Positions 8,411 through 15,042 of a DNA stretch of 15,744 bases are shown here, in pieces. Position 1 is the first letter of the stretch. Every line of letters begins with the position of its first letter. Made by a program: the position numbers and the translations under genes. The notes below the pieces were generated by a model that made no database searches, had not been told where the DNA came from, and worked only from the letters and a program-made list of their open reading frames with translations. This stretch comes from Clostridium sp. (GTDB taxonomy: Bacteria; Bacillota; Clostridia; Clostridiales; Clostridiaceae): positions 1 to 15,744 of the forward strand of contig DPOH01000294.1 of NCBI GenBank assembly GCA_003539755.1. Reading direction: 5' to 3'.

Positions 8411-8959
8411 ATTGACATTAATGTTCATATAAAACTGGCTGATAAAGATGATTTTTTCATAATAAAAAATTTAATACCACTATTTAGGCATTATATTGGA
8501 GAGGTTTATGATGAGTTACCTAACAAATATGGTGTTTTTTCTTATGATGATTCTAAAACACTACAGGAAATGTGTGATAAAAGGGATAGATGGATTCAGC
8601 ATCCAGATGAATTATTTCCGTATATTATATATGCATTTGACAGGCCTGTAGGTTATATGCTTGTTGCAAAAGTTAAAAAAGATGCATTTGAAAAAGCAGA
8701 TTATTATTTAAATGCATTGTTTGTTATTAGCTCTGTTAGAAGAAAGGGAATTGCAAGCAAAGTGGTAAAACAAATATTTGATAGCTACGAAGGTAAATGG
8801 GAAGTACACACTAATGCATCATATAGAAATATATCTACGCAGAAATTTTGGAATAAGACCATTCAAGAATATACAGATAATAATTTTATTCATTATCAGG
8901 ATAAAATGCCTGATGGGGATGAAGTAATAATTTATAGGTTTAACAGCACCAATAAATAA
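8411..8959 (+). CDS. GNAT-family N-acetyltransferase with probable ATT start codon
   Basis: This cytoplasmic GNAT enzyme transfers an acyl group from acyl-CoA to an unknown amine. The acetyl-CoA-binding motif A is NALFVISSVRRKGIASKVV, with the pyrophosphate-binding RRKGIA loop, followed by NASYRNISTQKFW as motif B. The first in-frame ATG (8570) would leave only 129 residues and cut off the N-terminal strand and helices of the fold. The frame stays open upstream to a stop at 8390-8392. It encodes a GNAT-like N-terminus (INVHIKLADKDDFFIIKNLI) directly after a GGGAGGGAG ribosome binding site. No ATG, GTG or TTG is in frame there, so ATT 8411 is the best start and gives 182 residues. ATT is a rare start codon; alternatively the start codon is mutated. 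It may be co-transcribed with the next two genes, since no terminator is visible. Confidence 0.75.
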   Translation: MDINVHIKLADKDDFFIIKNLIPLFRHYIGEVYDELPNKYGVFSYDDSKTLQEMCDKRDRWIQHPDELFPYIIYAFDRPVGYMLVAKVKKDAFEKADYYLNALFVISSVRRKGIASKVVKQIFDSYEGKWEVHTNASYRNISTQKFWNKTIQEYTDNNFIHYQDKMPDGDEVIIYRFNSTNK

Positions 8960-9047
8960 TATTTATGGTATAGGAATATTATAAGTCAGGGTAGTCTTAG
9001 CTAAGGTAAAAGTTTAAATTAATGTTGTTAAGAAAGATGGTGGGGAA

Positions 9048-9743
9048 GTGGAATATAATTTACTAATAGAAAATGAACTAAAAGAAAAGGGTGCAGCTAT
9101 AGTAGGATTTGCAGATTTATCATATGTTGATGAAGATATAAAGAGAGGATTTAAATATGGAATTTCAATTGCAATGGTAGTTAATCCTGAAATTATAGAA
9201 AGAATACCAAAGGGTCCATATATGGAATACTATCATGAAATTGAAAGAGTTAATTCAAATTTAAAAGCTCTTAGTATGTATACAGAACAATTAATAAAGA
9301 GTCTTGGATTTAATGCTTTTTCTCTTGCAAATATGAAGCAGGATGATAATTTTAGGACTGTACTTCCCTATAAGACTCTTGCCACACAATCAGGAATAGG
9401 GTGGATTGGAAAATCTGCAACATTAGTAACTAAGGAATATGGCAATGCAATAAGGTTAAATGGAGTTATTACTGATATGCCTTTTAAAGTTGGCAAGCCA
9501 ATTGTTGAATCAAAATGTGGAAAGTGTACAATCTGTGCTGATAACTGTCCTGCAGAGGCAATTCAAGGCATGAACTGGAATATAAATATTGACCGTGATG
9601 AGCTGCTAAATGCAAGGATGTGCAAAAATAAGACAATTGAAAGAGGAATTTCGTTAAATGTGAAATGGGGAACCTGTGGCATGTGCATAGCATTATGTCC
9701 TTATACTAAGAGGTATATTAGGAGAATAAAAAATGAGTATTAA
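9048..9743 (+). CDS. short QueG-like double [4Fe-4S] protein
   Basis: This 231-residue cytoplasmic iron-sulfur protein is related to epoxyqueuosine reductase. Residues 104-127 (TVLPYKTLATQSGIGWIGKS) match the QueG motif preceding the clusters. A first ferredoxin-like motif, CGKCTICADNCP, gives Cys157, 160, 163 and 167. Cys192 and CGMCIALCP (Cys210, 213, 217) complete the second cluster, so all eight ligands for two [4Fe-4S] clusters are present. The protein is much shorter than true QueG (about 380 residues): it lacks the C-terminal repeat region and part of the cobalamin-binding N-terminal domain, so queuosine synthesis should not be assumed. The start is GTG 9048, closely preceded by GGTGGGG. 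The gene lies 88 bases after the acetyltransferase and 41 bases before the GH95 gene, so an operon is plausible. The substrate is unknown. Confidence 0.8.
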   Translation: MEYNLLIENELKEKGAAIVGFADLSYVDEDIKRGFKYGISIAMVVNPEIIERIPKGPYMEYYHEIERVNSNLKALSMYTEQLIKSLGFNAFSLANMKQDDNFRTVLPYKTLATQSGIGWIGKSATLVTKEYGNAIRLNGVITDMPFKVGKPIVESKCGKCTICADNCPAEAIQGMNWNINIDRDELLNARMCKNKTIERGISLNVKWGTCGMCIALCPYTKRYIRRIKNEY

Positions 9744-9784
9744 GCAGGTATAGTAGAAAATAAAGAACATGGGGATTAGAGATT

Positions 9785-12211
9785 ATGGAAATGAAGCTTA
9801 AATATGATAAACCAGCAGCATTAGAATATTGGGAAGATGGAAGGCGAATAGATGATGAATGGGAAAAGGCTCTGCCTATAGGAAATGGAAGTCTAGGTGG
9901 AATGGTCTTTGGAGATGTGAAGACTGAAAAGATTCAATTAAATGAGGAATCGGTGTGGTATGGAGGTCCAAGGGATAGAAATAATCCTGATGCATTAAAG
10001 AATCTTAATAAAATACGAGAAGACTTATTTGAGGGGAAAATAAAAGATGCTCAGGACCTTTCTGTATCAGCATTTGCAGGTGTTCCATCAAATGAGAGGC
10101 ATTATGAACCTTTAGGAGATCTTTTTATTGATTTTGATTATAATCAAGAAAACATTGATAATAATATTTTAGATTATGAAAGAAGTCTTGATATTGAACA
10201 GGCTATTGCAGATGTAAGATATAAGGTCGGGAAGGTTTCATATAAAAGAGAAATATTTACAAGTGCTGTAGATAAAGTTATGGTCATGAAATTAGACTGT
10301 GATAAATCTAAGAAGTTATCTTTTAAGGTTAGACTAGATAGAGGAATTTTCTGTGATGAAATTATTGGTGTAAATGATAATGGAATCATGATGAGCGGTG
10401 TAACTGGAGGAGAAAATGGAATAAAATTTAGGACACTTGTAAAAGTTGTGACATCAGGGGGAAGTGTTAATGTTGTTGGTGAAAGAATATGTGTGGAAGA
10501 GGCAGATTCAGTAATAATATATCTTACTGCAATGACAGATTTTAAAGAAGATAATCCAGAAGAATGGTGTTTACAAACGATAGAAAAAGTTATAAGTAAG
10601 GAATATGAACAGGTACGTAAATGTCATATAAATGAATATCAAAAATATTTTAAACGCATGGAGTTTAACCTTTATGATGGTGAATGTACAAGTGAACTTA
10701 ATAAATTATATACAGATGAAAGGTTAGAAAGGATAAAGGGAGGAGAAGAAGATTTAGGTCTTATTTCACTTTATTTTCAGTTTGGAAGATACCTTTTATT
10801 AAGTTGTAGTAGAAATTGTGAGCTTCCAGCAAATCTTCAAGGAATATGGAATAAGGATATGACTCCAGCATGGGGAAGTAAATTTACAATTAACATAAAT
10901 ACTGAGATGAATTACTGGCCAGCAGAAGTTTGTAACTTGTCAGAATGTCATATTCCTTTATTTAAGCATATTGAGAGAATGAGAGAGCCTGGAAGAAAAA
11001 CAGCAGAAAAAATGTATGGATGTAGAGGGTTTACAGCTCATCATAATACAGATATATGGGGAGATACAGCACCACAAGATGTGTGGCTTCCAGCAACTCA
11101 GTGGCCAATGGGAGCAGCTTGGTTATGCCTTCATTTATGGAACCATTATGAATTTACTTTAGATAAGGAATTCTTAATGAAAGCATATAAAATAATGAAG
11201 GAAAGTGCAGAGTTTTTTGTGGATTTCCTTATAGAAGATTCTAAGGGACGTCTAGTTACATGTCCATCTGTATCTCCTGAGAATACTTATATACTGCCAA
11301 ATGGTGAACAGGGGAATCTATGTATTGGGCCATCAATGGATAGTGAAATAATACATGATTTATTTAAGGCTTGTATTGATTCTTATAATATTTTATTTAA
11401 TGACAGTAGAGCAAATAATTATAGTGATTCTCAATGTAAAAATGCTTCATGTAGTAATAGCAAAGATAATGATTATGAATTTATAGATAAGCTTCAAAAT
11501 ATGATACTTAAACTTCCAAAGCCATCTGTAGGAAAGTATGGACAAATTAAGGAGTGGGCAGAAGATTATGATGAAGCTGAACCTGGTCATAGACATATAT
11601 CACAGCTTTTTGCATTGTATCCATCAAGTGAAATTAACATGAGAAAGACACCAGAGCTTGCTAAGGCTGCAAAAGCTACTATTGAAAGAAGGCTTTCATA
11701 TGGGGGAGGTCATACTGGATGGAGCAGAGCGTGGATAATAAATATGTGGGCAAGACTTGAAGAGGGAAATCTTGCTTATGAAAATATTAAAGCTCTTTTA
11801 AGTAAATCAACCCTTCCAAATCTTTTTGATAACCATCCACCATTTCAGATTGATGGAAATTTTGGAGGAACAGCAGGTATAGCTGAAATGCTTGTGCAGA
11901 GCCATACTGGTGAGATTAATATTCTGCCAGCATTGCCTGAAAAGTGGCATAAAGGATATGTTAAGGGATTATGTATAAGAGGTGATTTTGAAATAGATAT
12001 AAGGTGGCAAGATAATAAACTTACTGAAGCTTTATTAAATTCAAAAGCTGGCGCAGACTGTAGGATATTTTTAAAGAGTGAATTAAGTATTACTAATGAA
12101 AAAACAGGAGAAGAGGTTAAGTGTAGTAGAAGTGGCTCCATAGAGGATGGTTATGTATATGAATTTAAGACTGAAGTTGGAGCAAGGTATGTAGTTAAGA
12201 ACTTTTTGTAG
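9785..12211 (+). CDS. glycoside hydrolase family 95, alpha-L-fucosidase type
   Basis: This 808-residue enzyme has no signal peptide, so it should act in the cytoplasm on imported glycans. GH95 enzymes are inverting, mostly alpha-1,2-L-fucosidases; some act on alpha-L-galactosides. The N-terminal beta domain carries the family signature ALPIGNGSLGGMVFGDV and IQLNEESVWYGGPRDRNNP (residues 29-68). The (alpha/alpha)6 domain has LQGIWNKDMTPAWGSKF, then ININTEMNYWPAEV with Asn370/Asn372, SVSPENTY (Glu499), SMDSEIIHDLF (Glu521), HRHISQLFALYP, GHTGWSRAW and FQIDGNFGGTAGIAEML (Asp690). By analogy with the characterised bifidobacterial AfcA, the Asn pair and Asp690 would activate water. The general acid is Glu499 or Glu521; I cannot decide which. 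A Ser/Asn-rich insert lies at 539-563. The ATG follows GGGG at 9771-9774. The substrate specificity is not proven. Confidence 0.93.
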   Translation: MEMKLKYDKPAALEYWEDGRRIDDEWEKALPIGNGSLGGMVFGDVKTEKIQLNEESVWYGGPRDRNNPDALKNLNKIREDLFEGKIKDAQDLSVSAFAGVPSNERHYEPLGDLFIDFDYNQENIDNNILDYERSLDIEQAIADVRYKVGKVSYKREIFTSAVDKVMVMKLDCDKSKKLSFKVRLDRGIFCDEIIGVNDNGIMMSGVTGGENGIKFRTLVKVVTSGGSVNVVGERICVEEADSVIIYLTAMTDFKEDNPEEWCLQTIEKVISKEYEQVRKCHINEYQKYFKRMEFNLYDGECTSELNKLYTDERLERIKGGEEDLGLISLYFQFGRYLLLSCSRNCELPANLQGIWNKDMTPAWGSKFTININTEMNYWPAEVCNLSECHIPLFKHIERMREPGRKTAEKMYGCRGFTAHHNTDIWGDTAPQDVWLPATQWPMGAAWLCLHLWNHYEFTLDKEFLMKAYKIMKESAEFFVDFLIEDSKGRLVTCPSVSPENTYILPNGEQGNLCIGPSMDSEIIHDLFKACIDSYNILFNDSRANNYSDSQCKNASCSNSKDNDYEFIDKLQNMILKLPKPSVGKYGQIKEWAEDYDEAEPGHRHISQLFALYPSSEINMRKTPELAKAAKATIERRLSYGGGHTGWSRAWIINMWARLEEGNLAYENIKALLSKSTLPNLFDNHPPFQIDGNFGGTAGIAEMLVQSHTGEINILPALPEKWHKGYVKGLCIRGDFEIDIRWQDNKLTEALLNSKAGADCRIFLKSELSITNEKTGEEVKCSRSGSIEDGYVYEFKTEVGARYVVKNFL

Positions 12212-12220
12212 AATATTGCT

Positions 12221-12238
12221 TTCGCAACAAGTTGCGAA
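12221..12238. repeat. short perfect inverted repeat after the GH95 gene
   Basis: TTCGCAACAAGTTGCGAA is an exact inverted repeat with an effective 7-bp stem and a 4-base CAAG loop, 9 bases after the GH95 stop codon. It lacks a T-run, so it may protect the message 3' end or bind a protein. It is not a convincing terminator on its own. Confidence 0.45.
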
Positions 12239-12346
12239 GAGAATTATTATCAATTAGATGTGAAAATAAGATATAGGATACGTGCATATATGAATAAAAT
12301 TGGATGATAAATAAAGAGTTAAAAATATCATATTTAAGCGTTAAGT

Positions 12347-12385
12347 TAAGAGTTGTTTTTATTAAAAAAACAACTCTTATTTATT
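12347..12385. terminator. terminator downstream of the GH95 gene
   Basis: A 14-bp perfect stem (12347-12360 with 12366-12379) encloses a 5-base loop and is followed by TTTATT. It is the first good terminator after the acetyltransferase-QueG-GH95 group, about 135 bases past the stop. The A-rich 5' side is modest, so any reverse activity would be weak. Confidence 0.75.
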
Positions 12386-12451
12386 AAAAAAAGTAACAAA
12401 ACTAAGAATTCTGAAATAGTATATTAAAGAAAAAAGGAGGTGCTTTAAAAA

Positions 12452-13189
12452 ATGGCATTTGAAAGATACGATAAAGAAACAGATATGAGAGCAATAAAAA
12501 AGAAATGCATAGGATGTATGTATTATGATGCTATGTTGATACTAGATGATGGAAGTATGGTTAATGGTATTATTGACCGAGTAGATGATGAGAATGTAGG
12601 AATATTAGTTCCACAAGATATGCAGGTTGATGACGAAGATATTGAAAGCATGACTAACATAGATGGAATGACATCTAATAGCAGTATGAACAACATGGAT
12701 CAAATGGATTATGGTATGAATAATATGGGGAATACATCTGGTATGGGTGGAATGAATACAAATGGTAGTAGTATGAATGGTATGAATAATATGTCTGGTA
12801 TGAACGGAATGAATTCTGGCAGCAGCAATATGAATAATATGGGCAATCCATCTAGTATGGGTGGATTGAATGCAGGCGGCAGTGGTATGAATAATGGCAT
12901 GGGAGGAATGAATATCAGTGGTAATGGTAATATGTCTGGTATGAATTCTAATGGCAGTATGAATACTAGCGGTAATATGTCTAATAAGAATAATACTACT
13001 AGTAGTACTAGTAATGGAAATATGAAACGCAGAGTCAGAGATTACAATAGATACAATAAATACAGGAGATATGGACATAGAAATTATCCTATAAGAAGAA
13101 TAAATAGAGTAGGATTATTACCTTATCCTATATATCCAGGATATCCACCTTATCCTATATATCCAGGAAACCCATTCTTACCATTATAA
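12452..13189 (+). CDS. Met/Asn/Gly/Ser-repeat protein with PYPIYPG tail, unknown function
   Basis: I do not recognise this 245-residue protein. Three parts are clear. Residues 1-66 look folded: KKKCIGCMYYDAMLIL carries a CxxC pair (Cys19, Cys22), then DDGSMVNGIIDRVDDENVGI, a beta-rich pattern like a small Sm- or SH3-like barrel. Residues 67-191 are a low-complexity tract of Met, Asn, Gly and Ser. Within it a 38-residue period is visible: MNNMGNTSGMGGMN at 89 recurs as MNNMGNPSSMGGLN at 127. Residues 192-218 are strongly basic (KRRVRDYNRYNKYRRYGHR), and the end has two PYPIYPG units. A perfect AGGAGG at 12435-12440 sets the start, and the gene is monocistronic. The Tyr/Pro/Arg-rich end recalls spore-surface and other structural proteins of Firmicutes, but this is only a resemblance. 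No signal peptide is visible. Confidence 0.85.
   Translation: MAFERYDKETDMRAIKKKCIGCMYYDAMLILDDGSMVNGIIDRVDDENVGILVPQDMQVDDEDIESMTNIDGMTSNSSMNNMDQMDYGMNNMGNTSGMGGMNTNGSSMNGMNNMSGMNGMNSGSSNMNNMGNPSSMGGLNAGGSGMNNGMGGMNISGNGNMSGMNSNGSMNTSGNMSNKNNTTSSTSNGNMKRRVRDYNRYNKYRRYGHRNYPIRRINRVGLLPYPIYPGYPPYPIYPGNPFLPL
12650..13024 (+). repeat. Met-rich low-complexity coding repeat
   Basis: The DNA encoding residues 67-191 is built from ATG, AAT, GGT and AGT codons. A degenerate 114-base period is visible (12716 onward against 12830 onward). The third-position differences between copies (GGG/GGC, ACA/CCA) show that the copies are diverged rather than freshly duplicated. Such tracts can vary in length between strains. 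Confidence 0.7.
13121..13168 (+). repeat. 21-bp perfect direct repeat encoding PYPIYPG
   Basis: A 21-base unit starting CCTTATCCTATATATCC is present at 13121-13141 and again, identically, at 13148-13168, a 27-base period. Each copy encodes PYPIYPG at the protein's C-terminus. The perfect DNA identity suggests a recent duplication or ongoing slippage. Confidence 0.85.
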
Positions 13190-13240
13190 TTTTTGATACA
13201 CATAAGAAAAATGTTAACATTAGACAAATGAATTTCTAAT

Positions 13241-13285
13241 AAAAAATGTACTGTAAGTGCTAGGTAATCTTATAGTACATTTTTT
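13241..13285 (+). terminator. terminator after the Met-rich protein gene
   Basis: A 17-bp stem with one G-T pair (13241-13257 with 13269-13285) encloses an 11-base loop. The stem's 3' edge is the T-run 13280-13285, with a matching A-run on the 5' side, so it may also work on the minus strand. It starts about 50 bases after the stop codon. Confidence 0.85.
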
Positions 13286-13379
13286 CAAGTTATTTAAAAT
13301 TTGAATATTTTTATATTAGATTAAAATGATTTGTTTTTTTGAATAATTATTATTTTTTTAAATAAAAGTATAATTCTGC

Positions 13380-13407
13380 TAAATTTTATTTAAGTTATGT
13401 CCGATAA
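13380..13407 (+). promoter_or_regulatory. candidate sigma-D (flagellar/chemotaxis) promoter of the MCP gene
   Basis: TAAA (13380-13383) and TCCGATAA (13400-13407) match the sigma-D/sigma-28 consensus TAAA...GCCGATAA, with 7 of 8 bases in the -10 region. The 16-base gap is one base longer than the classical 15. Transcription would start near 13414, giving a leader of about 30 bases with the AAGGGG ribosome binding site. The match fits the encoded chemoreceptor, since such genes commonly belong to this regulon. Confidence 0.6.
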
Positions 13408-13444
13408 GTAATAGAATATTATTTATAGTAAGGGGATAAAACAA

Positions 13445-14923
13445 ATGAATAGCTGGGATTTAAAAGTAGTAAACAAATTGATAACATTACTGACTGTAAT
13501 ATTAAATGCAGCCTGTATATTAGGGTATGTTAAGGCATTAAGGACTGGTAATAACTTAAGTACACAATTTAACATGGGGCTTATAGTAGCATTAATTAGT
13601 TTAGCTGTATTATTGGTAATATTGTATCGTAATAATGGTGAAAGTAAAAAAATAAAATATATATCATTAATTGGACACTTTGCAATAGATACATCAGTTT
13701 TATTTGCAGATACTAATTTTATTGTGTTTACGTATATGATAGTAGTGTCAATAATGTATATTTTATATTTTGATTTAAATATGATGAAAATTATAGCAGC
13801 ATATATAATCGGTATAAATATAATAAATGTTATTTATAAAATAACTGTAGTTGGAATGTCTTTTGATAGCAATATGACAATTGTAATACCTATTAGCATA
13901 TTTATAGCACTATTTTTATATAAGGTAACAGAGATATCCATATTATTTAATAAAAAATCTATAGAAAATATTAAAAATGAAGTAGAAAAACAAAATCTTA
14001 TATATAAAAGTACTATGGAGATTGCAAATACTTTAGATGAGATGTCAGGAGATATTAGCCAAGTAGCTGAAAATTTTATTAAAGCAACTGATAATGTTAA
14101 TACAGAAATTGTTGAAATTAATAAAGCATCAAAGATAAATAATTTGAATTCAATTGAGCAATATAACATGACTAAAGATATGAAAAATGAAATTGAAAAG
14201 GTTACTGTTTCAATGGGAGATATTAATGAACAAGTTAGTAACTGTAAAATGAATGTAGATACAAGTTCTAACATAATGCTTACACTTAATAAAACTGTAG
14301 ATGATATAATTTCTCAAAATAATGAAATTACACAATCTGTGGAAAGATTAATTAAGGGTTCAGAAAAGATTAAAGATATTAATAATTTTATAAAGAGTGT
14401 TGCAGATCAAACAGATTTATTAGCATTAAATGCATCAATTGAAGCGGCAAGAGCGGGTGAAGCAGGAAAAGGATTTGCAGTAGTAGCAGAGGAAATAAGA
14501 AAATTATCACTAAGCATTAATGAATCCATTAGTGAAGGTGATAAGGCAATAGTCACTATTACAAATGATAATGAAGATATAAAGAATAGAATTACAGGAT
14601 TAAGCAAAATAAATAAAGAACAAGTTAATTTAATTGGTGATGTTAAAATGAATTTTGAAAAAATTGAAACAAGCATTAATCAGTTATCAAACAGTATTTT
14701 AAATGTTAATTCTGGAACAAATGATGTTTTAAATAATATAAATATTATCACAGAGAAAATATCTGATTTTACTGAAAAGAGTAATGATATTTTATCTAAT
14801 GTAGAAAAGGCTAACAGCATTTGTGATGAAAATACAGGCTTATCTAGAGTGTTGGAAGAAAGAATAGATACATTAAATAAAATAACTAAAAAATTAAATA
14901 ATATTGAATGTGAAGCAATTTAA
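13445..14923 (+). CDS. methyl-accepting chemotaxis protein with six-span membrane domain
   Basis: This 492-residue chemoreceptor should signal to CheA/CheW. The N-terminal 165 residues contain about six hydrophobic spans (roughly 11-29, 44-61, 70-88, 93-109, 112-132, 144-163) with short loops. There is no large extracellular ligand domain and no HAMP linker. A long cytoplasmic coiled coil follows from about 170 to 488. Its hairpin tip, which binds CheW/CheA, is DQTDLLALNASIEAARAGEA followed by GKGFAVVAEEIRKLS (residues 321-355), the near-invariant MCP signature. The C-terminus has no obvious CheR-docking pentapeptide. The ATG follows AAGGGG by 9 bases. The gene is monocistronic, with a sigma-D-like promoter upstream and a terminator downstream. 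The membrane part may sense a membrane-soluble or energy-related cue; this is inference. Confidence 0.93.
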   Translation: MNSWDLKVVNKLITLLTVILNAACILGYVKALRTGNNLSTQFNMGLIVALISLAVLLVILYRNNGESKKIKYISLIGHFAIDTSVLFADTNFIVFTYMIVVSIMYILYFDLNMMKIIAAYIIGINIINVIYKITVVGMSFDSNMTIVIPISIFIALFLYKVTEISILFNKKSIENIKNEVEKQNLIYKSTMEIANTLDEMSGDISQVAENFIKATDNVNTEIVEINKASKINNLNSIEQYNMTKDMKNEIEKVTVSMGDINEQVSNCKMNVDTSSNIMLTLNKTVDDIISQNNEITQSVERLIKGSEKIKDINNFIKSVADQTDLLALNASIEAARAGEAGKGFAVVAEEIRKLSLSINESISEGDKAIVTITNDNEDIKNRITGLSKINKEQVNLIGDVKMNFEKIETSINQLSNSILNVNSGTNDVLNNINIITEKISDFTEKSNDILSNVEKANSICDENTGLSRVLEERIDTLNKITKKLNNIECEAI

Positions 14924-14927
14924 TACA

Positions 14928-14960
14928 AAAAGAGTACTGTTTTTAGGTACTCTTTTATTT
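14928..14960 (+). terminator. terminator after the chemoreceptor gene
   Basis: An 11-bp stem (14928-14938 with 14946-14956, one G-T pair) with a 7-base T-rich loop is followed by ATTTT. It begins 5 bases after the stop codon. The A-run on its 5' side could give weak reverse activity. Confidence 0.85.
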
Positions 14961-14985
14961 TCTATCTTAAAAAGGCGCATACATT

Positions 14986-15024
14986 CTTGTAAGTTGAGTA
15001 GACTAAATCTAAGTAAACTACAAG
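14986..15024. repeat. imperfect inverted repeat before the oxidoreductase gene
   Basis: CTTGTAAGTT (14986-14995) and AACTACAAG (15016-15024) are complementary apart from one bulged base and flank a 20-base centre. It lies 19 bases before the oxidoreductase ATG and could be an operator. I cannot assign a regulator, and chance is possible in such AT-rich DNA. Confidence 0.25.
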
Positions 15025-15042
15025 ATTGTGAGTGATTAATTA

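Noticed and set aside
11845..12141. 98-codon minus-strand open frame within the GH95 gene
   Set aside because: The plus-strand frame carries conserved GH95 motifs through this stretch, so the reverse frame is a shadow.
12221..12238. Main terminator of the GH95 gene
   Set aside because: The inverted repeat has no T-run after it; the stem at 12347-12379 is a better terminator.
12716..12900. CRISPR-like or intergenic tandem repeat
   Set aside because: The repeats are in frame, coding, degenerate and lack unique spacers of constant length.
12605..13078. 157-codon minus-strand open frame rich in His/Ile, opposite the Met-rich gene
   Set aside because: It is a by-product of the ATG/AAT/GGT/AGT codon repeats on the plus strand, which read as stop-free CAT/ATT/ACC/ACT in reverse. 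It has no credible ribosome binding site and no folded-looking sequence.
13834..14274. 146-codon minus-strand open frame inside the chemoreceptor gene
   Set aside because: It lies wholly opposite an MCP with clear family motifs. The hydrophobic translation reflects AT-rich antisense sequence.
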